From the IMG/VR virus record IMGVR_UViG_3300024265_000019, positions 1-43,868 of that record: a stretch of 43,868 bases of DNA; one strand, written 5' to 3'. Within the stretch, counting starts at the first letter, position 1; every line of letters begins with the position of its first letter. This DNA is from a virus. The notes below the pieces were generated by a model. It had not been told where the DNA came from and ran no database searches. It saw nothing but the letters and a program-made list of their open reading frames with translations. The position numbers were made by a program, and so were the translations under genes. Below, in pieces: positions 8,046 to 16,086 of this stretch.

Positions 8046-11000
8046 ATGGCACTTACAGCAGCAGAATTAGACAGATTAGAAGCCAACATTGCAGCGGCTC
8101 AGGTTTGGGTTGAAGGCGACGAAAATGCCGAAGGAACGGCTGATAATGGCCGAATGTTTGACTCTATAACCAAAGTTAATGCCGCTGCAACGGCAGCTTT
8201 TGACGCTCATATAGCAACCTTAAATATAGTTGATAGAATTGCTTTTAGAACAAGGGTCGACTTACAAGCTGCTGCAGCTGGCCTTCCTGATGGTTTGTAT
8301 CATGTATGGGCTGATTTAAATTTAGGTCGGCTAGGCGCTTATCAAAATACATCGGGCGTCATTGTAAAAACTGGCGGAATAACATTTGATGAACTATCAA
8401 AAACTAGCATAGAAAGATTAAACGATGATCAAAATGTCATAACTCAATCGGCTATTAAATTTTCCCCTACAAAAGATCCAAATACAACATTGCTAAATGG
8501 GGCGCAGTTTTGGGACGGAACCCAAACAGCAGGCGCAACAGCGTCGAGCGGCGGTTTATTTATTGGTACCGGTGTTATTGGTAATGGTTCATCATTAAGA
8601 GCTAGATTTGCAATAAACGCATCCGAATTAGCAAAGATGGGTTCGACCAGGCGAGCAAGATTCGTAATTACACTGGATACTTCTGATGACTGGCTGCAAG
8701 AGAACTCAAACAGCGGTACAGATGATACCGTTTTAACGCCGCTAGTCGATAAGAATTTCTCTGGATCATTTGGCCCAGGTATCGACACGCGCTACGTTCA
8801 GATAGATACTAATACAGTATCAATTGAATTTGATTATGATTTTGACGGTGATGAAACTTCAGTAAGAGCGATCATTCAACTATCTGGATCTGCCGAGGCT
8901 AGCGTAGCTGATAACTTCGCATTTATACGCTCAGCGCAATGGTTTCCTAATGACGCCGAAGGTGTTACTGATGTATTAAATAATAGTATCGCTACAACAA
9001 GCTTTACTGCTGGCGAATTAAACAGTGTAATAATGCCAAGCATGGCACCAGCGGACGGTGCAGTATCAAACGATTTAAAAGATGGTATCGAAATACCTAT
9101 AGGCTCTACTGGTTCGGCTTCTCAGGCTAAATATGAGATGCCTATGTTTGGAACGCCTTCAGGAACAAGGGTTCTACTAACTTATTTCTTTGAAACTTCG
9201 ACAAATATAGATATTGAAACGCCTTTGACTAGAGCGGTTTTTGCTAGGTTAAATGATGGCACAACTATTGACACTGGATTCGTTAGCTCTATTACAGAAA
9301 TAACTTCTACGACATGGGAGGGTAAAGCTGAATACACTTTGGATGGAACGGAAAGAGGAATAGAGTTTTTTGTTTTATTCGATTCTTCTCCATCGGCAAG
9401 AACATCATTGGCAACAATTAAAATAACTGGTGCAGAATACTCTATCGTCTCAACTACAGCAGACCAAAAACCCTTAGAACAAGTGCTGCAATACAGAGAA
9501 TCTATTGAAGTTAATCGAGATAATAGAATTTCTTATAGAGACTCCAATACTGTAGAGGCTGATGGTTCCGGTGATTTTACAACTGTCGTTGCCGGCGTTA
9601 ATGCTAGCGGTGGCGGCATAACATTTAATGAACCAAATGTATCTTTTATCGGTGCTGGCGATTACTTAAATGAAGTTACTGAGTTTGTTGATATAGAACC
9701 TCAATATTTCCAAGACATTAAAACCCTACGCCACGAAGAAGATATAGTTATTGACGGCAGACAAGCGCCCGCAACACCAAATCAAGATTTAATAGAAACA
9801 TTATTTATTAAGCATTCTGGCACATATAGAGGGTTCACCGCTTTAGCTGAAAACTCTCGTTACCCACTTCATATAGAATCTGGAAATAGTAACGATAGAG
9901 CAACGCAGGTTTTTGAAGATATAACCGCTATACATTTTGGTGCCGACGGGTGGTCTAGCCCGAGTGCATTTGGGGTAGGTCATCATGACGGATTAACGCA
10001 AAAATTTAGACGTGTTACAGGTATTGCCCACGATGGCGGCGCTTTTGGATTTCATAATAATTCCGATTGGTTTTTTGGAATGGATTTATTAGTTGAGGAT
10101 TCTCAGTTTTGGTCTGGCGAGACTGACGGAAATGTTTTGTCATGCTCTAGCCTTGGTGCTGGCGTTATGTCATCGGCAACCTTTAGAAACTGCTCAATAA
10201 ACGGAACATTAGTATTAATTAATTCTGGCTGGCTTTCAGCTAAAATAGAAAATCAACCAGCTAATAGGTGGGAATACAAGCTTACATTTGATAATTGCTC
10301 TCCTTTCGATTGGATTGCACCGAATGATGATGCTAAGGCGTTTATATTGCAAAGCTTAAACGCTGCTAATAGTGAGATAGTGCTAGGTGGTGACGCTTTA
10401 CCTTTCTTATTCGGAAAACGCGCAGATATCAGGAAAGGCGGCGTAGGACTTCCAGCTAAGGCTTTTAGTTATCACGCTATAACTACCGATGGAACTGACC
10501 CAGGCGTTGAGCTAGAGGCTAGATTAGGCGATAGAACCACATTACCAACGTTGCAACTAGATATGACTTTTGACGGCGGTTCGCTAATATCAATAACGCT
10601 TGACGAAGATTATACCACGCTAACAAACCCTCAAGTAATCGCATTACTTCAGGCAAAGCTAGACACCGCTCAAGGTGGTGCGACTGGACGTATTTTTGCC
10701 GAAAACTTGGGAGAGTGGCGAAACAATGCGCCAGTATTTCAGCCAAGCAGGGAAGGATTTGAAAAAAATGAAGATACAACAGCTATTTTAAAAGGTCATG
10801 CACTCGCCAAGTCTGCTAATGGTGTAGTCTTAATGACTAGCGCAATGGCTGCTAGTAGGTTTGCTGGAATAGCTTTAAAGAGCGCGGTTGTAGGCGAGCC
10901 TGTCAGATTTCAGGCATCTGGAAGGATTAATGAAGTAATGCTAAGAAGTCCAGTTGGCGCCAAGGTTCTATTTGACACGTGGGAAGTTGGCGGAACGGAC

Positions 11001-11096
11001 GGCCAATTAGTTATAGGTACAACAAACCCGATTCTAAGGATTTTCAAGACACCTTCTTTTGGTACCACTTATGAATTTATAGGGCGTGAGACTTAA
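8046..11096 (+). CDS. Tail fibre or tailspike protein with probable beta-helix domain
   Basis: 1016 aa with RBS AGAGG before ATG. Residues 1-130 are an Ala-rich helical start (virion attachment) with RTRVDLQAAAAGLPDGLYHVWADL, a motif common near fibre N-termini. Residues about 140-480 look like two beta-sandwich domains. From about 490 the segment VEADGSGDFTTVVAGVNASG leads into a right-handed beta-helix pattern, as in pectate-lyase-like tailspikes. The last 80 residues (ILKGHALAKS to FQASGRI) resemble a small beta-barrel like those of capsid decoration proteins. It probably binds or degrades a surface polysaccharide; no catalytic residues can be named. The end overlaps the convergent ninG gene by 20 bases. 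Confidence 0.82.
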   Translation: MALTAAELDRLEANIAAAQVWVEGDENAEGTADNGRMFDSITKVNAAATAAFDAHIATLNIVDRIAFRTRVDLQAAAAGLPDGLYHVWADLNLGRLGAYQNTSGVIVKTGGITFDELSKTSIERLNDDQNVITQSAIKFSPTKDPNTTLLNGAQFWDGTQTAGATASSGGLFIGTGVIGNGSSLRARFAINASELAKMGSTRRARFVITLDTSDDWLQENSNSGTDDTVLTPLVDKNFSGSFGPGIDTRYVQIDTNTVSIEFDYDFDGDETSVRAIIQLSGSAEASVADNFAFIRSAQWFPNDAEGVTDVLNNSIATTSFTAGELNSVIMPSMAPADGAVSNDLKDGIEIPIGSTGSASQAKYEMPMFGTPSGTRVLLTYFFETSTNIDIETPLTRAVFARLNDGTTIDTGFVSSITEITSTTWEGKAEYTLDGTERGIEFFVLFDSSPSARTSLATIKITGAEYSIVSTTADQKPLEQVLQYRESIEVNRDNRISYRDSNTVEADGSGDFTTVVAGVNASGGGITFNEPNVSFIGAGDYLNEVTEFVDIEPQYFQDIKTLRHEEDIVIDGRQAPATPNQDLIETLFIKHSGTYRGFTALAENSRYPLHIESGNSNDRATQVFEDITAIHFGADGWSSPSAFGVGHHDGLTQKFRRVTGIAHDGGAFGFHNNSDWFFGMDLLVEDSQFWSGETDGNVLSCSSLGAGVMSSATFRNCSINGTLVLINSGWLSAKIENQPANRWEYKLTFDNCSPFDWIAPNDDAKAFILQSLNAANSEIVLGGDALPFLFGKRADIRKGGVGLPAKAFSYHAITTDGTDPGVELEARLGDRTTLPTLQLDMTFDGGSLISITLDEDYTTLTNPQVIALLQAKLDTAQGGATGRIFAENLGEWRNNAPVFQPSREGFEKNEDTTAILKGHALAKSANGVVLMTSAMAASRFAGIALKSAVVGEPVRFQASGRINEVMLRSPVGAKVLFDTWEVGGTDGQLVIGTTNPILRIFKTPSFGTTYEFIGRET

Positions 11097-11640
11097 GCTC
11101 TTTTAACTTACCTTTATAGTATTTCTCAATAGCCCTGTAATCATCGGGGGTCCTTTTTACAGTGCCGCCTTTTAAGTTTAAGAGGCGGTTAACTCTTACA
11201 CTTCCTATTTTCTTAATTAATCTCTCTTTATATTCCCCTGAATCTCCACCTTTGAAATAATTACAGTGCAATCTCTGTCCGTGAATATTATCTTCGTCAT
11301 AGCGAATCTTAGGGTTGTTTCCTGACTCAAGAAAATGACCAGCTTGAAAGTCTTTACCTAAAGGCTCTCCGCAACAACTGCAGCCTTTTCCTGAGTCTCT
11401 AGCTCTAATAAAATCATGACAAGCTTTCTTTGCTGCATCTTTTCTAGTCTTAAGATTGTTTTTCTTCGCTTTGTTAATAGCTTTACGTTCGACTTGCTCA
11501 ATCTTCTTTCTTCCCTTGGATTGATTTTGAATGGCATATTGGATAGCGTGCTCCCTATTACAGAAAGCGCTCAAATTAGGTATAAACATAGTTTCGCGAA
11601 TCTTACTTACACCGCAAAATTTACATTTTCTTCTACCCAT
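11077..11640 (-). CDS. ninG: NinG/Rap-like recombination endonuclease
   Basis: 187 aa from ATG at 11640. An upstream ATG at 11682 is less likely because it lies inside the preceding gene. Zinc-type cysteines are at 6, 9, 27 and 87, 89, 90. The HNH-like core is AGHFLESGNNPKIRYDEDN followed by HGQRLHCN (about 100-127). This matches lambda NinG (Rap), a structure-specific endonuclease acting on Holliday and D-loop junctions in Red-type recombination. Its functional partners are probably the RecE/RecT-like genes at 19.4-21.1 kb. The start overlaps the HNH endonuclease stop by 8 bases (ATGGGTAG). Confidence 0.9.
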   Translation of the reverse strand: MGRRKCKFCGVSKIRETMFIPNLSAFCNREHAIQYAIQNQSKGRKKIEQVERKAINKAKKNNLKTRKDAAKKACHDFIRARDSGKGCSCCGEPLGKDFQAGHFLESGNNPKIRYDEDNIHGQRLHCNYFKGGDSGEYKERLIKKIGSVRVNRLLNLKGGTVKRTPDDYRAIEKYYKGKLKELKSHAL

Positions 11641-12124
11641 GATTACAGAACCCTTCGTGAATATTGATTCTCGCTTTTTCAACCTCTAATTTGGCACGCC
11701 TTATATCTTTAAATAACCCTAGATAAATATGCTCGCTGTTATGGTTAATATAAGCTCTCCACTTTTTAGCAGGCTTATGCCAACTAACGCCTTTTATTCC
11801 TGATGTATTATCAGATCGCGTTTTCGAGTTTCTGACATTTTCAGAAATAGTACACTCTCTAAGATTTTTAATCCTATTGTTTGAAGAATCATTATCAATG
11901 TGATCAATAAAATCAGGCAAATAACCATGAAACATCAGAAATATTAACCTATGATTTAAATATTTTTTGTAGTTTATTCTGGTTTGCATATAACCATCAG
12001 CTCTAGCGTAACCAGCAGCCGCACCTACCTTGCATTTTGACCCTCTAGATTTTCTATTGGTTAACACGCCAGTTTCTGTATTGTAGTGGAACAAGTCTTT
12101 TACTTGATCTTGTGTAATCATCAT
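11633..12124 (-). CDS. HNH homing endonuclease with AP2 domain
   Basis: 163 aa. The HNH core spans residues about 56-100: NHRLIFLMFHGYLP, then DHIDNDSSNNRIKNLR and the final Asn in SENVRN. Residues 107-155 (SGIKGVSWHKPAKKWRAYI to the LGLFKD-type end) form an AP2 DNA-binding domain, the usual fusion in phage homing endonucleases. Such genes are mobile and cut intron-less or gene-less alleles. It lies inside the leftward operon just before ninG. A short preceding gene ends at its start (AGATGATG), so it is coupled rather than free-standing. Both ATG codons at 12124 and 12121 could start it. Confidence 0.93.
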   Translation of the reverse strand: MMITQDQVKDLFHYNTETGVLTNRKSRGSKCKVGAAAGYARADGYMQTRINYKKYLNHRLIFLMFHGYLPDFIDHIDNDSSNNRIKNLRECTISENVRNSKTRSDNTSGIKGVSWHKPAKKWRAYINHNSEHIYLGLFKDIRRAKLEVEKARINIHEGFCNHG

Positions 12125-12285
12125 CTTTCACGCCTCTTGTATTCGGTACACTTAACAATTATAGCTACACCAGAATAAGTATAAACCGGCTTCATACTCT
12201 CAAATTTTAACTTGCTGCAATCTTTGCCATTCACTACGCATCGCGTGCATTGGTATTGATGAGGGTGAGAAGGCAATTCAATCAT
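12121..12285 (-). CDS. Small cysteine-containing protein
   Basis: 54 aa, short and easily missed. ATG at 12285 overlaps the previous stop by 8 bases (ATGATTGA), and its TGA overlaps the ATG of the HNH gene. It has four cysteines (13, 16, 23, 46), and QYQCTRCVVNGKDC could bind a metal ion together with His7 and His9. The C-terminus is basic (KCTEYKRRER). The exact start/stop coupling on both sides is the main evidence that it is translated. Function unknown. Confidence 0.65.
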   Translation of the reverse strand: MIELPSHPHQYQCTRCVVNGKDCSKLKFESMKPVYTYSGVAIIVKCTEYKRRER

Positions 12286-12685
12286 CAGAATCTCTCTTAG
12301 TAGGCCATGGCACGTGAATACCGAACTCAGATAGCTTGAGGTTAATCGGTTCGAATATCTCCTGATACTGCCCCCTTAAAGGCTTGGTTGTTGATTCTTC
12401 GTTAAAGTAGACCCTTTGAACTGGTCGCCACACCTCATCCTTTACGATATCCATAGTCCACTTGACATCAATTCCTTGTTTAAAAAACATATTAAAAGTT
12501 ATCCCTTTCTCATTTAGCACTTCAGAGACTTGCTTGCAATAAACCTGCAAAGCTTTTCTCTGTTTATCGCTTCTTTGCTTACCTGTTTTAGTGTCAGTCC
12601 TGAGATGCTTATGCTTTTTAAATTGAGAGCGCAGGTAATCAATGTGATCATAGAGAGACTTTTCGCTGTTAATTATGGTTTTCAT
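12278..12685 (-). CDS. Conserved phage protein of unknown function (NinB-like position)
   Basis: 135 aa. TGKQRSDKQRKALQVYCKQVSEVLNEKG (35-61), followed by GIDVKWTMDIVKDEVWRPVQ (71-90) and the ending FGIHVPWPTKR, forms a pattern I recognise from many phage proteins of about this length that are usually left unnamed. Position two genes before ninG suggests a recombination or replication role, like lambda ninB. Sequence similarity to NinB itself is not clear. It overlaps the previous gene by four bases (ATGA). Confidence 0.7.
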   Translation of the reverse strand: MKTIINSEKSLYDHIDYLRSQFKKHKHLRTDTKTGKQRSDKQRKALQVYCKQVSEVLNEKGITFNMFFKQGIDVKWTMDIVKDEVWRPVQRVYFNEESTTKPLRGQYQEIFEPINLKLSEFGIHVPWPTKRDSDD

Positions 12686-12870
12686 TTGCTGTCAGTTTTA
12701 TGGATTTTTCTATCGTTATCTATAAAGCTAATGCAGTCAGAGACAACACCTAGAGCAACATAAACCTTGTTGCCTTGAGTAAAATAACCCTCCGGTAAAT
12801 CATCTATATAAAGGCCTTTCATGTTGTCGTGATATTTTGCCCCTTCAAATTCATAAGTTTCAATTCTCAT
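12682..12870 (-). CDS. Hypothetical small protein
   Basis: 62 aa from ATG at 12870 (TGATG overlap with the previous stop; GAGGG lies 6 bases upstream). A GTG three bases earlier is possible but too close to the RBS. The sequence is acidic to neutral with no recognised domain, and contains YIDDLPEGYFTQGNKVYVALGVVSD. Part of the tightly packed leftward operon between an XRE regulator and ninG. Function unknown. Confidence 0.6.
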   Translation of the reverse strand: MRIETYEFEGAKYHDNMKGLYIDDLPEGYFTQGNKVYVALGVVSDCISFIDNDRKIHKTDSK

Positions 12871-13097
12871 CACTCGCCCTCTATTAATTCTTCTATGCTT
12901 TTACAAATATTTGCAATTATGCAATTCATACGTGGATCACCATCGTTAATGTCTATTTGATCGTAATAGGAGTCAATTAGCTCTTGTATCTTGGCGTTAG
13001 GTGTTGAGTTTATAGTAAGCTCAACATACTCATCTGTACTAATACAAACTTTATCCGCTTTAACGCACTGTATACATAAATATTTATCACTCATCAT
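12870..13097 (-). CDS. Hypothetical small acidic protein
   Basis: 75 aa. Starts with two ATG codons (13097 or 13094) overlapping the preceding stop. It has CIQCVKADKVC near the N-terminus (three cysteines in a CxxC-x6-C arrangement) and two further cysteines near the C-terminus, and is strongly acidic overall. A metal site is possible but not clear. Function unknown; operon member. Confidence 0.6.
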   Translation of the reverse strand: MMSDKYLCIQCVKADKVCISTDEYVELTINSTPNAKIQELIDSYYDQIDINDGDPRMNCIIANICKSIEELIEGE

Positions 13098-13350
13098 TAA
13101 TACCTATTAACTGCTTTAAATCATAAGCTGCAAAGGCGTAAGCCTCTTGTTCGTATGGCGGTCTTTGAGGGTCTTTCTCTCGCTTTTCATATTTAACAAT
13201 AAGCTTTTCAAGTTCGGCGTTAGATATTGAGTTTTTAATTCTTGCGCTAGCTCTCCTGTATACCGCGTGCCTTTGTGTTTTATCAATAGTTGTATCACCC
13301 CAGACATCAATCGGCATGTTTAACACACCATGCAACATAATATCACTCAT
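13087..13350 (-). CDS. Hypothetical protein
   Basis: 87 aa from ATG at 13350, which has AGGAG 8 bases upstream and overlaps the previous stop by four bases (ATGA). An upstream GTG at 13356 sits too close to that RBS. It is predicted helical and basic in the middle (VYRRASARIKNSISNAELEKLIVKYEKREKD). No recognised family. Operon member between a 60-codon gene and a Cys-rich small gene. Confidence 0.6.
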   Translation of the reverse strand: MSDIMLHGVLNMPIDVWGDTTIDKTQRHAVYRRASARIKNSISNAELEKLIVKYEKREKDPQRPPYEQEAYAFAAYDLKQLIGINDE

Positions 13351-13529
13351 CCCCACAACTCCTTTTCATTGCCAATCCTATCAATAATCTCGCAGTCTTT
13401 CTCGACCCGATAACCATCAAATATAAATATACCACCCATGAACCAAGCCAGAGCCGAACCACCATTATAAGCAACTAAGTATCTAGTTCTCTCGACGGGT
13501 GTTATAAACTCAAAGCCTGGCTGGTTCAT
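13347..13529 (-). CDS. Hypothetical small protein
   Basis: 60 aa; the start overlaps the upstream stop by four bases. It contains an aromatic, Gly-rich middle (NGGSALAWFMGGIFIFDGY) that could be a short membrane-associated or beta segment. No family recognised. Supported by coupling at both ends within the operon. Confidence 0.55.
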   Translation of the reverse strand: MNQPGFEFITPVERTRYLVAYNGGSALAWFMGGIFIFDGYRVEKDCEIIDRIGNEKELWG

Positions 13530-13726
13530 TTAACTATTTCATCAATTAAAAATACCGCGCAAATAGATAAAAGAGTTAGATATATGCTAAAAACCCCAGT
13601 AATTACGGCGATCAAAGCGCTATTCATTCCTATCGTTAATTGATCAATTCCAAAAAACATAAAAACTACAGTTACCATTGACATAATAACCACCACAGCC
13701 ATACTTAAAACTTTATTGTAATTCAT
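13526..13726 (-). CDS. Small membrane protein, two transmembrane segments
   Basis: 66 aa. Two hydrophobic helices, residues about 8-26 (SMAVVVIMSMVTVVFMFFG) and 37-61 (SALIAVITGVFSIYLTLLS and following), are separated by a short loop. A hairpin topology with both ends on the same side is likely. It overlaps the 131-codon gene by 14 bases. Such small membrane proteins in early regions may act in superinfection exclusion or host takeover, but nothing in the sequence decides this. Confidence 0.6.
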   Translation of the reverse strand: MNYNKVLSMAVVVIMSMVTVVFMFFGIDQLTIGMNSALIAVITGVFSIYLTLLSICAVFLIDEIVK

Positions 13727-14108
13727 GCTCTAGACTCCACGTTGCATAACCGCTAACAATATGGTTGATAATTTCTTTTGAATCAATACGACCATTAACG
13801 GCAATAAACCCTCTAAGCTGACTCACAGATAACTCGAGATCAATTGAAATCCAACGAACTAATAACGGCGATAACTCACAAAATTGATTAAATTCGTCAC
13901 CACCAAAGTCATTTTGAATTATCACTTGATTAAACGTCAAAAATAAATTTTCTAAATCGTGGCTACATCCACCTAAAACACAAGATTTAACCAATACATT
14001 CGACACTTGATTAGCCTTATATTTAGAACCAAGCAATTTAGCGATATTGTGATTGCATCCATACTTATCGCATAATTGATTATATTTATTAGCTAGTAAT
14101 GCGTTCAT
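13713..14108 (-). CDS. Hypothetical protein
   Basis: 131 aa. Helical and Asn/Leu-rich, with five cysteines (CDKYGC near the start, CVLGGC near residue 45, one further on). Starts by four-base overlap with the XRE-type gene (ATGA), so the two are probably co-translated. This pairing with a regulator could mean a regulator partner or antitoxin-like arrangement, but no known toxin or antitoxin motif is visible. Function unknown. Confidence 0.6.
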   Translation of the reverse strand: MNALLANKYNQLCDKYGCNHNIAKLLGSKYKANQVSNVLVKSCVLGGCSHDLENLFLTFNQVIIQNDFGGDEFNQFCELSPLLVRWISIDLELSVSQLRGFIAVNGRIDSKEIINHIVSGYATWSLEHELQ

Positions 14109-14323
14109 TGCTTTAACCCCTCTAATGACTTTTCTTGCCTAGGAAACACCGTGAACACATCAGCCCCCAAGTAATCAGCTATTGCATAACACTTGTAAAT
14201 TGAAGGGTTCTCAATAATTCCTTTCTCAACATCAAAGATATAACTCTTGGATGAGTCGGTTTTATCCGCCAACTCTTGAAGAGTACAATCAATAGATCGC
14301 CTTAACTTTCTTAAATTATTCAT
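14105..14323 (-). CDS. XRE-family helix-turn-helix transcriptional regulator
   Basis: 72 aa from ATG at 14323, preceded by AGGTG. Upstream in-frame codons lie between promoter and RBS and are not used. NNLRKLRRSIDCTLQELADKTDSSKSYIFDVEKGI is a standard Cro/C1-type HTH with the recognition helix near SSKSYIFDVE. The remainder (IYKCYAIADYLGADVFTVF) completes the five-helix fold. There is no C-terminal cleavage or oligomerisation domain, so it is Cro-sized rather than a full CI repressor. It is first in the second leftward operon, behind its own promoter with repeated operator-like sites, so autoregulation is likely. Confidence 0.85.
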   Translation of the reverse strand: MNNLRKLRRSIDCTLQELADKTDSSKSYIFDVEKGIIENPSIYKCYAIADYLGADVFTVFPRQEKSLEGLKQ

Positions 14324-14339
14324 ACTTACACCTATTGCG

Positions 14340-14379
14340 ATAACGAACTTAATTATAGTATAGCGAACCAATAAAGCAA
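14340..14379 (-). promoter_or_regulatory. Promoter and repeated operator-like sites for the XRE gene
   Basis: On the minus strand a -35 TTGCTT (14379-14374) and a -10 TATAAT (14357-14352) are separated by 16 bases. Two copies of ATARCGAAC (plus strand 14340-14348 and 14360-14368) lie exactly 20 bp apart and bracket the -10 box. Two-turn spacing suits cooperative binding of a small HTH regulator on one DNA face. Confidence 0.7.
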
Positions 14380-14380
14380 G

Positions 14381-14749
14381 TTAATTTTTTCTTAATTTCT
14401 GTTCTTCATACCATTTTATAGCATCTTCATCACTCATCTTATCACTATCCACATTATGAGCCTCTACAGCTTTCTCATGAGCATTCTCAGATCGATTGGC
14501 AATATCTTTAGCCCTCTTTTTGTCTAATTCTTCACTAGCGCTATTATCTGGCTTTGGCAAATCCTCACCATGCATGCCTTTAAACATCCTTGTAAATGTC
14601 GAATTAGCATCTTTAACTGGCTTGTTATAGTTTTCCCTGATGAATATTCGTCTAACGTGGTTGAATTGCTTAGAAGAGAATCCTCGACGCTTTAAAGAGT
14701 CTCTTGTTTTATCGCAAGGTATCCAATTTTGATCAACGGTTGTTATCAT
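14381..14749 (-). CDS. Hypothetical protein, possibly DnaT-like
   Basis: 122 aa with GAGGA six bases before ATG. The N-terminal half (NWIPCDKTRDSLKRRGFSSKQFNHVRRIF) resembles the short helical ssDNA-binding domain at the C-terminus of primosomal DnaT, where a Trp-x-Pro is followed by LxxxGxxxxF. The C-terminal half is a charged, likely disordered or helical tail (DEDAIKWYEEQKLRKN). If the likeness holds it would be a replication initiation helper, the only one in this genome. The match is weak. Confidence 0.45.
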   Translation of the reverse strand: MITTVDQNWIPCDKTRDSLKRRGFSSKQFNHVRRIFIRENYNKPVKDANSTFTRMFKGMHGEDLPKPDNSASEELDKKRAKDIANRSENAHEKAVEAHNVDSDKMSDEDAIKWYEEQKLRKN

Positions 14750-14780
14750 AATAAATCCTCGTTACAGGTTGCTAGGTTAA

Positions 14781-15263
14781 TCATATTTTTGAGTTATTAA
14801 GCTTATCTCTTTCAAGCAAAAGTAAGCCAGATTGAGTGTCAATTAATATAGTTAAAGCTTCGCATGCTTTATCTATCTGCTTATTCCATTCGACTTGGCA
14901 TTCACGCTCATTATTAAAAATAAACAACGGATTACCTGGACGTTGACGAAATCCAGTGTTATCAACGGGTGATATAATTCTTGAGGTTATTTTCCCTGAC
15001 TTGCTTACTGGCCTAAAATGACACTTCGAATAATACACAGTTTTATTTTTTGGCAAATCATCGTTACTGAACACTTTGACTTCTGTTGGCGGAACGTTTC
15101 TTAGTGCTTTTTTTGCTAGATCTGGCCTTAAATAGTGGCACATTTTAACTTTTTTAAATAATTTGTGAGTAAGCGCCTCATACTCCAGCCGCTCTTTATC
15201 ATCAAAACCGTCAATTTGACTTTGAATTACTTCTTTTAGATTAATTAAATCTTGTTTGTCCAT
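14781..15263 (-). CDS. Hypothetical protein
   Basis: 160 aa. ATG codons at 15266 and 15263 are both possible; the second has better spacing from AGAGGA. It has a helical N-terminus (DLINLKEVIQSQIDGFDDKERLEYEAL), a central basic and Pro-rich part with KCHFRP and GFRQRPGNPLFIFNNERE, and a helical end. No family recognised. It lies between the coiled-coil gene and the DnaT-like gene in the leftward operon. Confidence 0.55.
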   Translation of the reverse strand: MDKQDLINLKEVIQSQIDGFDDKERLEYEALTHKLFKKVKMCHYLRPDLAKKALRNVPPTEVKVFSNDDLPKNKTVYYSKCHFRPVSKSGKITSRIISPVDNTGFRQRPGNPLFIFNNERECQVEWNKQIDKACEALTILIDTQSGLLLLERDKLNNSKI

Positions 15264-15292
15264 CATTCAATCCTCTTAATTTATAACTGTGT

Positions 15293-15661
15293 CTAATTGA
15301 TTTTAAGGTTCATCATTTCAATATCGTACTGAATTGATTCCATGCACTCGGTTAAATGTTTAACTTGCTCATTAAGGGCTTCGAAGTAACTCTTTAAGTC
15401 GTTAATTTCAGTCCTCATGCCCTTTTTAACATTTAGTATCTTATCGTTACCACCTAGAATATCAGCTAGCTTGTGGACACCTTTAGCTTTCTTAAACCAG
15501 TTTTTATTTCCATTCAGCTTTAATGTGCCAGTAGTAGGCCAAATGTCACCTATACCGTTTAATCTAATATGTTTTGGGTATTCGTGTGTACCATCTAATA
15601 TCTCGTAATCAGCCTTATAGCAAAGCTCTTTACATATATGCATTATTTCTTGTTTATTCAT
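15293..15661 (-). CDS. Hypothetical protein with C-terminal coiled coil
   Basis: 122 aa; AGGGG lies 9 bases before ATG at 15661. The N-terminal 70 residues (HEYPKHIRLNGIGDIWPTTG) look like a compact alpha/beta domain. Residues about 80-120 form heptads (INDLKSYFEALNEQVKHLTE) suggesting a coiled coil. It is the first protein gene after the tRNA/structured RNA region in the direction of transcription. Function unknown. Confidence 0.6.
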   Translation of the reverse strand: MNKQEIMHICKELCYKADYEILDGTHEYPKHIRLNGIGDIWPTTGTLKLNGNKNWFKKAKGVHKLADILGGNDKILNVKKGMRTEINDLKSYFEALNEQVKHLTECMESIQYDIEMMNLKIN

Positions 15662-15990
15662 TGAGTCTGACCCCTACTGTGAATGTTAAAATTTAAAGTT
15701 AATTATGGCTACTTCCCCTTTAAAGCCTATCAAAGCTACCATTGCTGGCGGGTACTAGATATAGAATGTCAGTGTTGCTTCAACCAATCAATCTATGTAA
15801 AACGTTAAAGTGATAAATCTAACGAGTCCTTTAATAAGGGGATAACTCTCAATGACAAAGCCCAGTATCCATGAGTTACACAATAATCAACTATCCTTAG
15901 TTAATACCATTTTAAATCTAGCGTGATTGTCGATTCATTTGTGCTGTTAAGAATTAATCTTTATAAGGACTTTAATTAGTATAGATAAAT

Positions 15991-16080
15991 TGGCAGAAGG
16001 TATGGGATTTGAACCCATGTGACACAATGGTCGCACTCCTTAGCAGGGAGGCCCGATAAACCAGACTCTGGCAACCTTCT
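15991..16080 (-). tRNA. tRNA-Ser (anticodon GCT)
   Basis: 90 nt including encoded CCA (15991-15993). The acceptor stem AGAAGGT pairs with ACCTTCT, and the discriminator base is G. The anticodon stem-loop has loop CTGCTAA, giving GCT. It has a long class II variable arm and a T arm ATGGG-TTCAAAT-CCCAT. It reads AGC/AGU serine codons. It lies six bases from the second serine tRNA. Confidence 0.93.
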
Positions 16081-16086
16081 GTAATT

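Noticed and set aside
15417-15608. Plus-strand 63-codon frame
   Set aside because: Antisense to the coiled-coil gene at 15293-15661; Pro/Phe-rich shadow composition and no RBS.
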